From an uncultured Clostridia bacterium (lineage in GTDB: Bacteria > Bacillota > Clostridia > Peptostreptococcales > Anaerovoracaceae), in NCBI GenBank assembly GCA_946541285.1, contig CAMNJG010000121.1, positions 1 through 5,216 of the forward strand: a stretch of DNA of 5,216 nt, written 5' to 3'. The notes below the pieces were generated by a model. It saw only the letters and a list, made by a program, of their open reading frames with translations, searched no databases and was not told the DNA's origin. Position numbers and translations under genes: made by a program. Positions 1 to 5,216 of this stretch are shown piece after piece (the stretch's first letter is position 1; each line of letters starts with the position of its first letter).

Positions 1-27
1 ACCGTAGAAGTAACGCTTTCAGGTTAA
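1..27 (+). CDS. Possible 3' end of an upstream gene (partial)
   Basis: Reading from base 1 in frame 1 gives eight codons (TVEVTLSG) and then a TAA stop at 25-27. The stop lies only 7 bases before the stem of a strong rightward intrinsic terminator, which is the usual spacing for the end of a gene. The product cannot be identified from eight residues; the alternation of polar and hydrophobic residues only hints at a beta strand. The alternative is that these bases are untranslated leader belonging to the permease gene. Frame 3 is also open here, so the assignment rests mainly on the terminator's position. Confidence 0.35.
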   Translation, partial: TVEVTLSG

Positions 28-34
28 AATACAG

Positions 35-79
35 AGGACATACAGGCACACAGGTTCGGTGTGCAGGTATGTCCTTTTT
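35..79 (+). terminator. Intrinsic terminator between upstream gene and permease
   Basis: A perfect 9-bp lower stem (AGGACATAC at 35-43 with GTATGTCCT at 67-75) is followed by a 2x2 internal loop. A further 6-bp stem comes next (GCACAC at 46-51 with GTGTGC at 59-64), closed by a 7-base loop. The 3' arm runs straight into TTTTT, then G and TTTT, a typical rho-independent U-tract on the + strand. It most likely ends the transcript of a gene to the left. It also sits only about 55 bases upstream of the permease start codon, so it could act as a leader attenuator. No competing antiterminator helix can be seen because the window begins just upstream. Confidence 0.85.
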
Positions 80-122
80 GTTTTGTCTGAAGCGGATTTT
101 CTCCGGATCACTGTGAAATGTA

Positions 123-130
123 AAGGAAGG
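123..130 (+). promoter_or_regulatory. Ribosome binding site of the permease gene
   Basis: The purine-rich AAGGAAGG sits 4 bases before the ATG at 135, or 7 bases if AAGGA is taken as the core. It supports this start over any internal methionine. No convincing -35/-10 pair is visible between the terminator U-tract and this site; TGTAAA at 119-124 resembles a -10 but overlaps the ribosome binding site. Confidence 0.8.
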
Positions 131-134
131 AAGA

Positions 135-1466
135 ATGGAAAAACAGACAGAGAAACAATTAAAGAAGAACCTGGGGATTTCAACGGCGATGGCGACTGTC
201 GTCGGCTGTGTCATCGGCTCCGGGGTATTTTTCAAACCGCAGGCCATGTACACGGCAACGGGAGGTGAGCCGGGACTGGCTATTTTCGCGTGGATCCTGA
301 CAGGACTGGTATGTATCTGCGCGGCCATGACGTTTGCGGAAATCGCGATCCTGATCCCGAAGACCGGAGGGATGGTAGCCTATCTGGAAGAAGTATTCGG
401 GAAAAAGGTTGGTTATCTTGGTGGATGGACACAGGTCGTGCTGTTTTATCCTGCCATGATTTCCGCGCTGGCGGTCGCATTCGCCCAGCAGGCCGCCCTT
501 TTTATCGGAGATGGCTATAAGGTGCCGCTGGCCATTGCCGCGATTATCCTGATCATTATCTTAAACAGTCTCGGTTCCGCGATCGGCGGCGGCGTGCAGA
601 TCCTTTTCACCGTCTGCAAACTGATTCCGCTGTTTCTGCTGATGATCTTCGGCCTTCTGAAAGGATCCGGGGAGAATCCTGTTTTTTCGCCCATGCTGGC
701 GGATGGCCTGAATCCGTTCCTGGTCCTGGGACAGCTGATGGTTGCAGTCCTGTTCGCGTTTGAAGGCTGGACCAATGTCGGAGCGATTGCCGGGGAAATG
801 AAAAATCCCGGACGTGATCTTCCCATCGCCATTATTGGCGGCGTCAGCATTATCACAGCGATATATTTTGTGATCAATCTCGCCTACCTCTGGGTGCTCC
901 CGGCATCGGAAATGGCCTCACTGGATGCTCCGGCCTCCGCAGTGGCAATCGCGTTATTCGGAAATGCCGGTGGGAAACTGGTATCTTTTGGGATTATGAT
1001 TTCCGCGTTTGGCGCCTGCAACGGGTTTGTCCTGTCCGGTTCCCGGGTTGCCTATATTCTGGCGGAAGAAGGCAGCCTGCCTTTCAGTAAAAAACTTTCT
1101 TATCTGAATCGTTCCCAGGTTCCTGTCAATTCCATCATTCTGGTAGGCGGGATCGGCTGCCTGTTTGCCATCAGCGGACAGTTTAATCTTCTGACCGACC
1201 TGGCGGTTTTTTCATGCTGGACGTTTTATACACTGACTTTTATCGCAGTCATGGTTTACCGCAGACAGCGTCCCGATCTGAAACGTGTCTACAGCGTTCC
1301 ACTGTACCCGGTCGTTCCGCTGATCGCGATTCTCAGTGGAATCTATGTGGTACTGAGCCAGATTTTCCTGTCCGGTCCCACAAGCCGGATCATGGCGATC
1401 GGCAGTATTCTTGTCACCCTGGCGGGTCTTCCGGTTTATCTGCTCGTGGAAAAATATCAGCACTGA
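135..1466 (+). CDS. APC-superfamily amino acid permease, LAT/SteT-like exchanger
   Basis: This is a complete 443-residue integral membrane transporter, close in length to the Bacillus subtilis serine/threonine exchanger SteT. About twelve hydrophobic segments can be placed, near residues 15-35, 47-73, 93-120, 130-146, 151-175, 198-222, 230-255, 279-305, 331-347, 351-374, 389-411 and 417-437. TM1 carries VIGSGVF (26-32), the glycine-rich break that binds the substrate backbone in the APC fold. TM6 carries FAFEGW (207-212), followed by GEMKNPGRDLP (220-230), the conserved TM6-TM7 loop signature of the LAT family. Lys162 in TM5 lies where family members without sodium coupling carry a lysine in place of the sodium site, which suggests sodium-independent exchange or proton coupling (inference). 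There is no signal peptide; the short charged N-terminus is presumably cytoplasmic. The substrate is probably neutral L-amino acids such as serine or threonine but cannot be fixed from sequence. The gene is preceded by a terminator and followed by another, so it is probably monocistronic. The reading frame is intact. Confidence 0.9.
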   Translation: MEKQTEKQLKKNLGISTAMATVVGCVIGSGVFFKPQAMYTATGGEPGLAIFAWILTGLVCICAAMTFAEIAILIPKTGGMVAYLEEVFGKKVGYLGGWTQVVLFYPAMISALAVAFAQQAALFIGDGYKVPLAIAAIILIIILNSLGSAIGGGVQILFTVCKLIPLFLLMIFGLLKGSGENPVFSPMLADGLNPFLVLGQLMVAVLFAFEGWTNVGAIAGEMKNPGRDLPIAIIGGVSIITAIYFVINLAYLWVLPASEMASLDAPASAVAIALFGNAGGKLVSFGIMISAFGACNGFVLSGSRVAYILAEEGSLPFSKKLSYLNRSQVPVNSIILVGGIGCLFAISGQFNLLTDLAVFSCWTFYTLTFIAVMVYRRQRPDLKRVYSVPLYPVVPLIAILSGIYVVLSQIFLSGPTSRIMAIGSILVTLAGLPVYLLVEKYQH

Positions 1467-1470
1467 TCTG

Positions 1471-1502
1471 CTGATTGAGAATCAGGGGACTCCGGATTCC
1501 CC
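1471..1502. other. Two small tandem hairpins after the permease stop
   Basis: CTGATT (1471-1476) pairs with AATCAG (1480-1485) around a GAG loop. GGGGA (1485-1489) pairs with TCCCC (1498-1502) around an 8-base loop containing the palindrome TCCGGA. They share base 1485, so the two stems compete at their junction or stack end to end. Neither is followed by a T-run, so they are not terminators by themselves. They would lie at the 3' end of the permease mRNA just before the main terminator and may stabilise it against exonucleases (inference). Confidence 0.4.
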
Positions 1503-1509
1503 GGCATAT

Positions 1510-1542
1510 AAAAGGACAGGGCCGTTCTGACCCTGTCCTTTT
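1510..1542. terminator. Bidirectional intrinsic terminator shared by convergent genes
   Basis: AAAAGGACAGGG (1510-1521) and CCCTGTCCTTTT (1531-1542) form a perfect 12-bp stem with a 9-base loop. On the + strand the stem ends in TTTT followed by GGTATTATTT. On the - strand it ends in TTTT followed by ATATGCC. Either transcript therefore gives a GC-rich hairpin followed by uridines. It lies 43 bases after the permease stop codon and 33 bases after the PFOR stop codon, and so serves both convergent genes. The tract outside the paired Ts is short on both sides, so efficiency may differ with direction. Confidence 0.9.
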
Positions 1543-1575
1543 GGTATTATTTCCGGTTCAGGAATCAATGTTTTT

Positions 1576-4500
1576 CTAGAAAACAGATTCCTCCGCTTCT
1601 GCCAGACGCTTATAGGTCTGGTAACGGTTCTTCGCGTCTTCTTCGGATTTCCTGAACAGTTCTTCCGCCATATCCGGGAAGGACGACATCAGCTGAGAAT
1701 ATCTGACCTCACTCATGAGGAAATCCCGGAAGCTGGCTGTCGGCTCTTTGGAATCGAGAATGAACGGGTTCTTTCCTTCTTTCTTCAGATCCGGATTGAA
1801 TCTGTAAAGATTCCAGTAACCGGCGTCCACGGCGTCCTTCATGACCTGCTGCGACATGCCCATGCCCTTCTTGATACCGTGATTGATACATGGGGAGTAG
1901 CAGATGATCAGGGAAGGCCCGTCATACGCTTCCGCTTCTTTGATCGCTTTCAGCAGCTGGTTCCTGTTTGCGCCCATGGATACCTGCGCGACATAAACAT
2001 AGCCATAGGCCATGGCCATCAGGCCGAGATCCTTTTTCTTTGTCTTTTTGCCGGACGCGGAGAACATCGCGATAGCCGCCGCAGGAGTCGCTTTGGAGGA
2101 CTGGCCGCCGGTATTGGAGTATACTTCCGTGTCGAAGACCATGATATTGATATTTTCTCCTGAAGCCAGGACATGATCCAGCCCGCCATAATCGATATCG
2201 TAAGCCCAGCCGTCGCCGCCGAACATCCACATACTGCGCTTCGCGACAAAATCTCTGCGGTCGAGTATTTCCGCCGCCAGTTTCGCTGCCTCACCGGAAA
2301 GCTCCACTGTCTCCAGGGTACGGATGATCGCCTGTGCGACCGGATAGTTGGTTTCCCTGTCGTCGAAGGTTTCCGTATACAGCGCGCAGAGAATCTTTAT
2401 GAGGTCAGGCACATCAAGGGATCCCAGTTTCCCAACAGCATCCTTAACCTTATTCCGGAGCTGCAGGTTTGCCTGGACCATACCGAGACCGAACTCAGCG
2501 TTATCTTCAAACAGGGAGTTGCCCCAGGCCGGGCCTTTCCCTTCTGCGTCGGTGGTGTATGGTCCTGACGGATAGGAAGCGCCCCAGATCGAGGAGCATC
2601 CCGTCGCGTTCGCGATGATCATATTATCCCCGAACAGCTGGGTTACCAGTTTCGCGTAAGGAGTCTCTCCGCAGCCCGCGCACGCGCCTGAGAATTCAAG
2701 ATACGGACATCCGAACTGGCTGTTCCGGATATTGTCTGCCGGGACAATTCTCTTCTGGGCTGATTTCTTTGCCGCGTAATCCCAGTTTTCCGCCTGATCC
2801 AGAGAATCCGCAATCGGTTTCATCTCCAGCGACGCCGGTTTGGACGGACATACATTTGTACAGACACCGCATCCCAGACAGTCATACGGGGAAACCTGGA
2901 TCCTGAATTCGTAATCCTTCAGCTGTGCTCCCTTTGCAGGAATTGTATCAAAACCGGCCGGTTTCGAAGCCATCTCGTCCTTTGCCACCAGGATCGGACG
3001 GATGGCGGCATGCGGACACGCGAGTGAGCACTGATTACACTGGATACATTTTTCCGGATTCCAGACAGGGACGTTCGTTGCAACTCCCCTCTTTTCATAA
3101 GCAGCGGTGCCGGACGGAATGATGCCGTTGATCTCTTCTGTAAAGGCGCTGACCGGCAGGCTGTTTCCTTCCTGCTTATTGATCGGAATCATGATGTTCC
3201 TGACAAAGTCAGGGAGATGGGAAGTATCCGCCGGTGCTTCGTCCGGAGCATCCGCCCATGACGCCGGGATCGTAATCTTCTCAAAAGCAGTCGCGCCGAG
3301 GTCAATCGCCCTGTGGTTCATCGCTACGATATCCTCACCCCGGACACCGTAATTCTTCACAACCGCTTCTTTCAGATGACGGAGCGCGTCTTCCACCGGC
3401 ATGACTTTTGACAGAGCAAAGAAAGCAGACTGCATGATCATATTGATCCTGTTGCCCAGTCCGATTTCCTGACCGATTTTGACGGCATTCAGTGTGTAGA
3501 AGCTGATATTTTTCTGTGCCAGCTGACGCTTCATCTTTGCAGGCAGGTGCTGCTCCAGCTCCTCCGGAGTCCAGAGACAGTTGAGCAGGAAGGTGCCGCC
3601 TGGTTTCAGATCCTTGAGGATATCATATTTGTTGACATAAGCAGGGTTATGGCATGCCACGAAATCCGCGCGGTCAATCAGGTAAGATGACTGGATCGGA
3701 TTGGTCCCGAACCGCAGATGGGAAATCGTAATACCGCCGGACTTCTTGGAATCATATTCGAAATAGCCCTGCGCGTACATATCGGTATTGTCCCCGATGA
3801 TCTTGATGGCACTCTTGTTGGCACCGACCGTACCATCGGAACCGAGCCCCCAGAATTTACACTGGATGGTTCCTTCTTTATCGGTATGGAAGTTCTCAAC
3901 CGGAGTCAGGGACTTAAACGTCAGATCGTCTGTAATACCGATCGTGAAATCAAGCTTCGGCTCATCGGACGCGAGTTCTTCATAAATCGCGGCGATCTGG
4001 TCAGGAGTCGTATTCTTGGAAGCCAGACCATAACGGCCGCCGATGACCATCGGCGCGTCTTTGACGACATACAGTACGCTCCGGACATCGAGCAGGAGCG
4101 GTTCGCCGGCTGCGCCAGGTTCTTTGGTTCTGTCGAGTACCGCGATTTTTTTACAGGAAGACGGGAGTACCCTGAGGAAATGCTTCGCGGAAAAAGGTCT
4201 GTAGAGTCTTACTTTGATGGCACCGACTTTTTTACCCATCGCCACGAGCTGATCCACTGTCTCTTCGATGGTTTCACATACGGAACCCATGGCAACGATG
4301 ACATACTCTGCGTCAGGGGCTCCGATATAGTCGAACGGTTTATAATGACGGCCGGTAATCGCCCCCAGCTCGTCCATATAGTTTTCGACTACATCCGGAA
4401 TCGCTTCATAATGAAGATTCTGTTTTTCCCGGCCCTGGAAGAAAATATCGGAGTTTACAGCAGTACCAATCTGCTTCGGATGATCCGGACTGAGAGCCTT

Positions 4501-5118
4501 CGCCCTGAATTTTGCGATGGCTTCCTTATCAACCAGTTTCTCAAAGACACTGTAATCAATGGTTTCAATCTTCTGGACTTCGTGGGATGTCCGGAAACCG
4601 TCGAAGAAATGAAGAAACGGGGAGGATGCTTTGATCGCAGACAGATGCGCGATTCCCGCCAGATCCATGACTTCCTGAACGGACGAGGAAGCCAGCATGG
4701 CGATACCGGTCTGTCTGGTTGCCATGACATCAGAGTGATCTCCGAAAATACTCAGTGTATGGGCCGAAATCGTCCTGGCCGATACATGGAATACGCCCGG
4801 AAGCAGTTCCCCCGCGATTTTGAACATGTTCGGAATCATCAGAAGCAGGCCCTGGGATGCTGTATAGGTCGTTGTGAGTGCTCCGGCTACGAGTGAACCA
4901 TGCACCGCTCCGGAAGCACCTCCTTCAGATTGCATCTCCACGACTCTGACTTCCTGGCCGAACATGTTTTTTCTGCCTTTCGCTGCCCAGTCGTCCGTCA
5001 GCTCTGCCATTACAGAAGAAGGCGTAATCGGGTAAATCGCCGCGACTTCTGTAAAAGCATATGACGCATACGCGGCAGCGGTATTGCCGTCCATTGTTTT
5101 CATATGTTTTTCTGACAT
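1576..5118 (-). CDS. nifJ: Pyruvate:ferredoxin (flavodoxin) oxidoreductase, full-length single chain
   Basis: This 1180-residue cytoplasmic enzyme catalyses pyruvate + CoA + 2 oxidised ferredoxin to acetyl-CoA + CO2 + 2 reduced ferredoxin. The domains are in the standard fused order: N-terminal pyruvate/TPP domain (about 1-258, with YPITPSS at 29-35), transketolase-C-like domain (about 260-415, with DRTKEPGAAGEPL at 329-341), gamma-type domain (about 416-630), EKR linker (EKR at 675-677), two-cluster ferredoxin domain (about 686-787) and TPP-binding domain (about 788-1165). Thr32, Glu65 and Arg115 match the pyruvate and TPP residues known in the Desulfovibrio africanus enzyme. Cys691/694/697/701 and Cys747/750/753/757 fit two [4Fe-4S] clusters, and Cys813, 816, 841 and 1077 the cluster near TPP. 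GDG (968-970) and SNTGGQ (1001-1006) bind Mg-TPP. The chain ends about 50 residues short of the D. africanus protein, so it lacks that enzyme's oxygen-protective C-terminal extension, as most family members do. ATG at 5118 follows a strong Shine-Dalgarno. The gene is apparently monocistronic. Confidence 0.98.
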   Translation of the reverse strand: MSEKHMKTMDGNTAAAYASYAFTEVAAIYPITPSSVMAELTDDWAAKGRKNMFGQEVRVVEMQSEGGASGAVHGSLVAGALTTTYTASQGLLLMIPNMFKIAGELLPGVFHVSARTISAHTLSIFGDHSDVMATRQTGIAMLASSSVQEVMDLAGIAHLSAIKASSPFLHFFDGFRTSHEVQKIETIDYSVFEKLVDKEAIAKFRAKALSPDHPKQIGTAVNSDIFFQGREKQNLHYEAIPDVVENYMDELGAITGRHYKPFDYIGAPDAEYVIVAMGSVCETIEETVDQLVAMGKKVGAIKVRLYRPFSAKHFLRVLPSSCKKIAVLDRTKEPGAAGEPLLLDVRSVLYVVKDAPMVIGGRYGLASKNTTPDQIAAIYEELASDEPKLDFTIGITDDLTFKSLTPVENFHTDKEGTIQCKFWGLGSDGTVGANKSAIKIIGDNTDMYAQGYFEYDSKKSGGITISHLRFGTNPIQSSYLIDRADFVACHNPAYVNKYDILKDLKPGGTFLLNCLWTPEELEQHLPAKMKRQLAQKNISFYTLNAVKIGQEIGLGNRINMIMQSAFFALSKVMPVEDALRHLKEAVVKNYGVRGEDIVAMNHRAIDLGATAFEKITIPASWADAPDEAPADTSHLPDFVRNIMIPINKQEGNSLPVSAFTEEINGIIPSGTAAYEKRGVATNVPVWNPEKCIQCNQCSLACPHAAIRPILVAKDEMASKPAGFDTIPAKGAQLKDYEFRIQVSPYDCLGCGVCTNVCPSKPASLEMKPIADSLDQAENWDYAAKKSAQKRIVPADNIRNSQFGCPYLEFSGACAGCGETPYAKLVTQLFGDNMIIANATGCSSIWGASYPSGPYTTDAEGKGPAWGNSLFEDNAEFGLGMVQANLQLRNKVKDAVGKLGSLDVPDLIKILCALYTETFDDRETNYPVAQAIIRTLETVELSGEAAKLAAEILDRRDFVAKRSMWMFGGDGWAYDIDYGGLDHVLASGENINIMVFDTEVYSNTGGQSSKATPAAAIAMFSASGKKTKKKDLGLMAMAYGYVYVAQVSMGANRNQLLKAIKEAEAYDGPSLIICYSPCINHGIKKGMGMSQQVMKDAVDAGYWNLYRFNPDLKKEGKNPFILDSKEPTASFRDFLMSEVRYSQLMSSFPDMAEELFRKSEEDAKNRYQTYKRLAEAEESVF

Positions 5119-5119
5119 C

Positions 5120-5148
5120 TTTACTCCTTTGATATCATTTATTACTAT
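5120..5148 (+). promoter_or_regulatory. Candidate divergent promoter
   Basis: On the + strand TTTACT (5120-5125, 4 of 6 matches to TTGACA) and TACTAT (5143-5148, 4 of 6 to TATAAT) are separated by exactly 17 bases. Transcription would start near 5155, just ahead of a Shine-Dalgarno and an ATG at 5173. The element overlaps the PFOR ribosome binding site on the other strand. The matches are modest and this is a prediction by eye. Confidence 0.3.
5124..5130 (-). promoter_or_regulatory. Ribosome binding site of PFOR
   Basis: On the - strand AAAGGAG lies 5 bases upstream of the ATG at 5118, a near-consensus Shine-Dalgarno at ideal spacing. It decides the start in favour of Met1 over Met6 or Met9. 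The reading frame stays open upstream to the window edge, but this site and the usual N-terminus of the family both argue for starting here. No convincing -35/-10 pair for PFOR is visible in 5131-5216 on the - strand. The best pair, TTAGCG and AATGAT at 17-base spacing, is weak. Confidence 0.85.
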
Positions 5149-5160
5149 CAGGGAAACGCT

Positions 5161-5166
5161 AAGGAA
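5161..5166 (+). promoter_or_regulatory. Candidate ribosome binding site of the divergent gene
   Basis: AAGGAA on the + strand lies 6 bases before the ATG at 5173. The spacing is suitable, and the site is the main support for calling a gene start at the right edge of the window. Confidence 0.45.
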
Positions 5167-5172
5167 CTGTGC

Positions 5173-5216
5173 ATGAATAACCTGTACATCCTGCTTGCCT
5201 ATTTTCCCGATTGCTT
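5173..5216 (+). CDS. Probable divergent gene, 5' fragment, unknown function
   Basis: An ATG at 5173 opens a frame that runs off the window after 14 complete codons, reading MNNLYILLAYFPDC. It is preceded by AAGGAA at good spacing and by a possible promoter at 5120-5148. It would be transcribed away from PFOR, with 54 bases between the two start codons. The hydrophobic N-terminus could be a membrane segment or a buried helix, but the fragment is too short to recognise. The alternative is that it is a chance open frame; one - strand frame is also open across the same stretch. Confidence 0.4.
   Translation, partial: MNNLYILLAYFPDC

Noticed and set aside
59..268. A 69-codon frame overlapping the permease start
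   Set aside because: It starts inside the terminator hairpin, has no ribosome binding site, and its second half is an out-of-frame reading of the permease N-terminus.
515..877. A 120-codon open frame on the - strand inside the permease gene
   Set aside because: The + strand frame has an unmistakable transporter sequence throughout. The antisense product is Pro/Arg/Ser-rich with no recognisable domain.
1572..1583. Perfect 12-bp palindrome TTTTCTAGAAAA overlapping the PFOR stop codon
   Set aside because: It is AT-rich with no loop and no second copy in the window. The Phe-stop codons and the flanking T-run produce it readily by chance.
3718..4896. A 392-codon open frame on the + strand, antisense to PFOR
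   Set aside because: It is in exact codon register with PFOR, so a stop appears only where PFOR uses TTA, CTA or TCA. Those codons are avoided over this stretch, which explains the length. The translation is rich in Arg, Gly and Cys, and I recognise no family in it. The smaller antisense frames at 1879-2163 and 2173-2568 have the same register and the same explanation.
5119..5216. N-terminal extension of PFOR: the frame is open upstream of the ATG to the window edge
   Set aside because: Thirty-two codons without a stop is not rare by chance. The strong Shine-Dalgarno before 5118 and the usual family N-terminus (a few residues before the KTMDGNTAA motif) fix the start at 5118.
1..5216. CRISPR arrays, insertion sequences, tRNA or rRNA genes, phage or defence genes
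   Set aside because: I saw no regularly spaced repeats, transposase motifs, terminal inverted repeats or cloverleaf-like stretches. The two large genes and their flanking signals account for nearly all of the window.

Overview
The window looks like chromosomal DNA of a strictly anaerobic, fermentative Firmicute of the Clostridia type, possibly a gut Lachnospiraceae-like organism. This rests on a full-length single-chain pyruvate:ferredoxin oxidoreductase, a Gram-positive-style amino acid exchanger, purine-rich Shine-Dalgarno sequences close to the starts, and strong intrinsic terminators. The base composition is moderate. The genus is inference; nothing in the window fixes it.

Layout. Bases 1-27 probably hold the last codons of an unseen upstream gene, followed at 35-79 by a strong intrinsic terminator reading rightwards. 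A 12-TM APC-superfamily amino acid permease (LAT/SteT-like) runs rightwards at 135-1466. It converges on the large leftward PFOR gene (1576-5118). The 109-bp gap between their stop codons holds a near-perfect 12-bp stem hairpin with T-runs on both sides, a shared bidirectional terminator, plus two small accessory hairpins. To the right of PFOR, a 54-bp gap separates its start from a probable divergent rightward gene starting at 5173, of which only 14 codons are visible.

Functional picture. PFOR converts pyruvate to acetyl-CoA, CO2 and reduced ferredoxin, the central oxidative step of clostridial fermentation. It has all catalytic and cluster-binding residues and stands as a single-gene transcription unit bounded by its own terminator. 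The permease probably exchanges or imports neutral amino acids. It is not in an operon with PFOR, and their proximity is a convergent arrangement with no evident pathway link, although serine and threonine catabolism can feed pyruvate.

I see no CRISPR array, mobile element, tRNA, rRNA, phage gene or new defence system. This is mostly ordinary housekeeping DNA. The points worth a second look are regulatory: the leader terminator ahead of the permease, the convergent terminator, and the compact divergent start region at the right edge.
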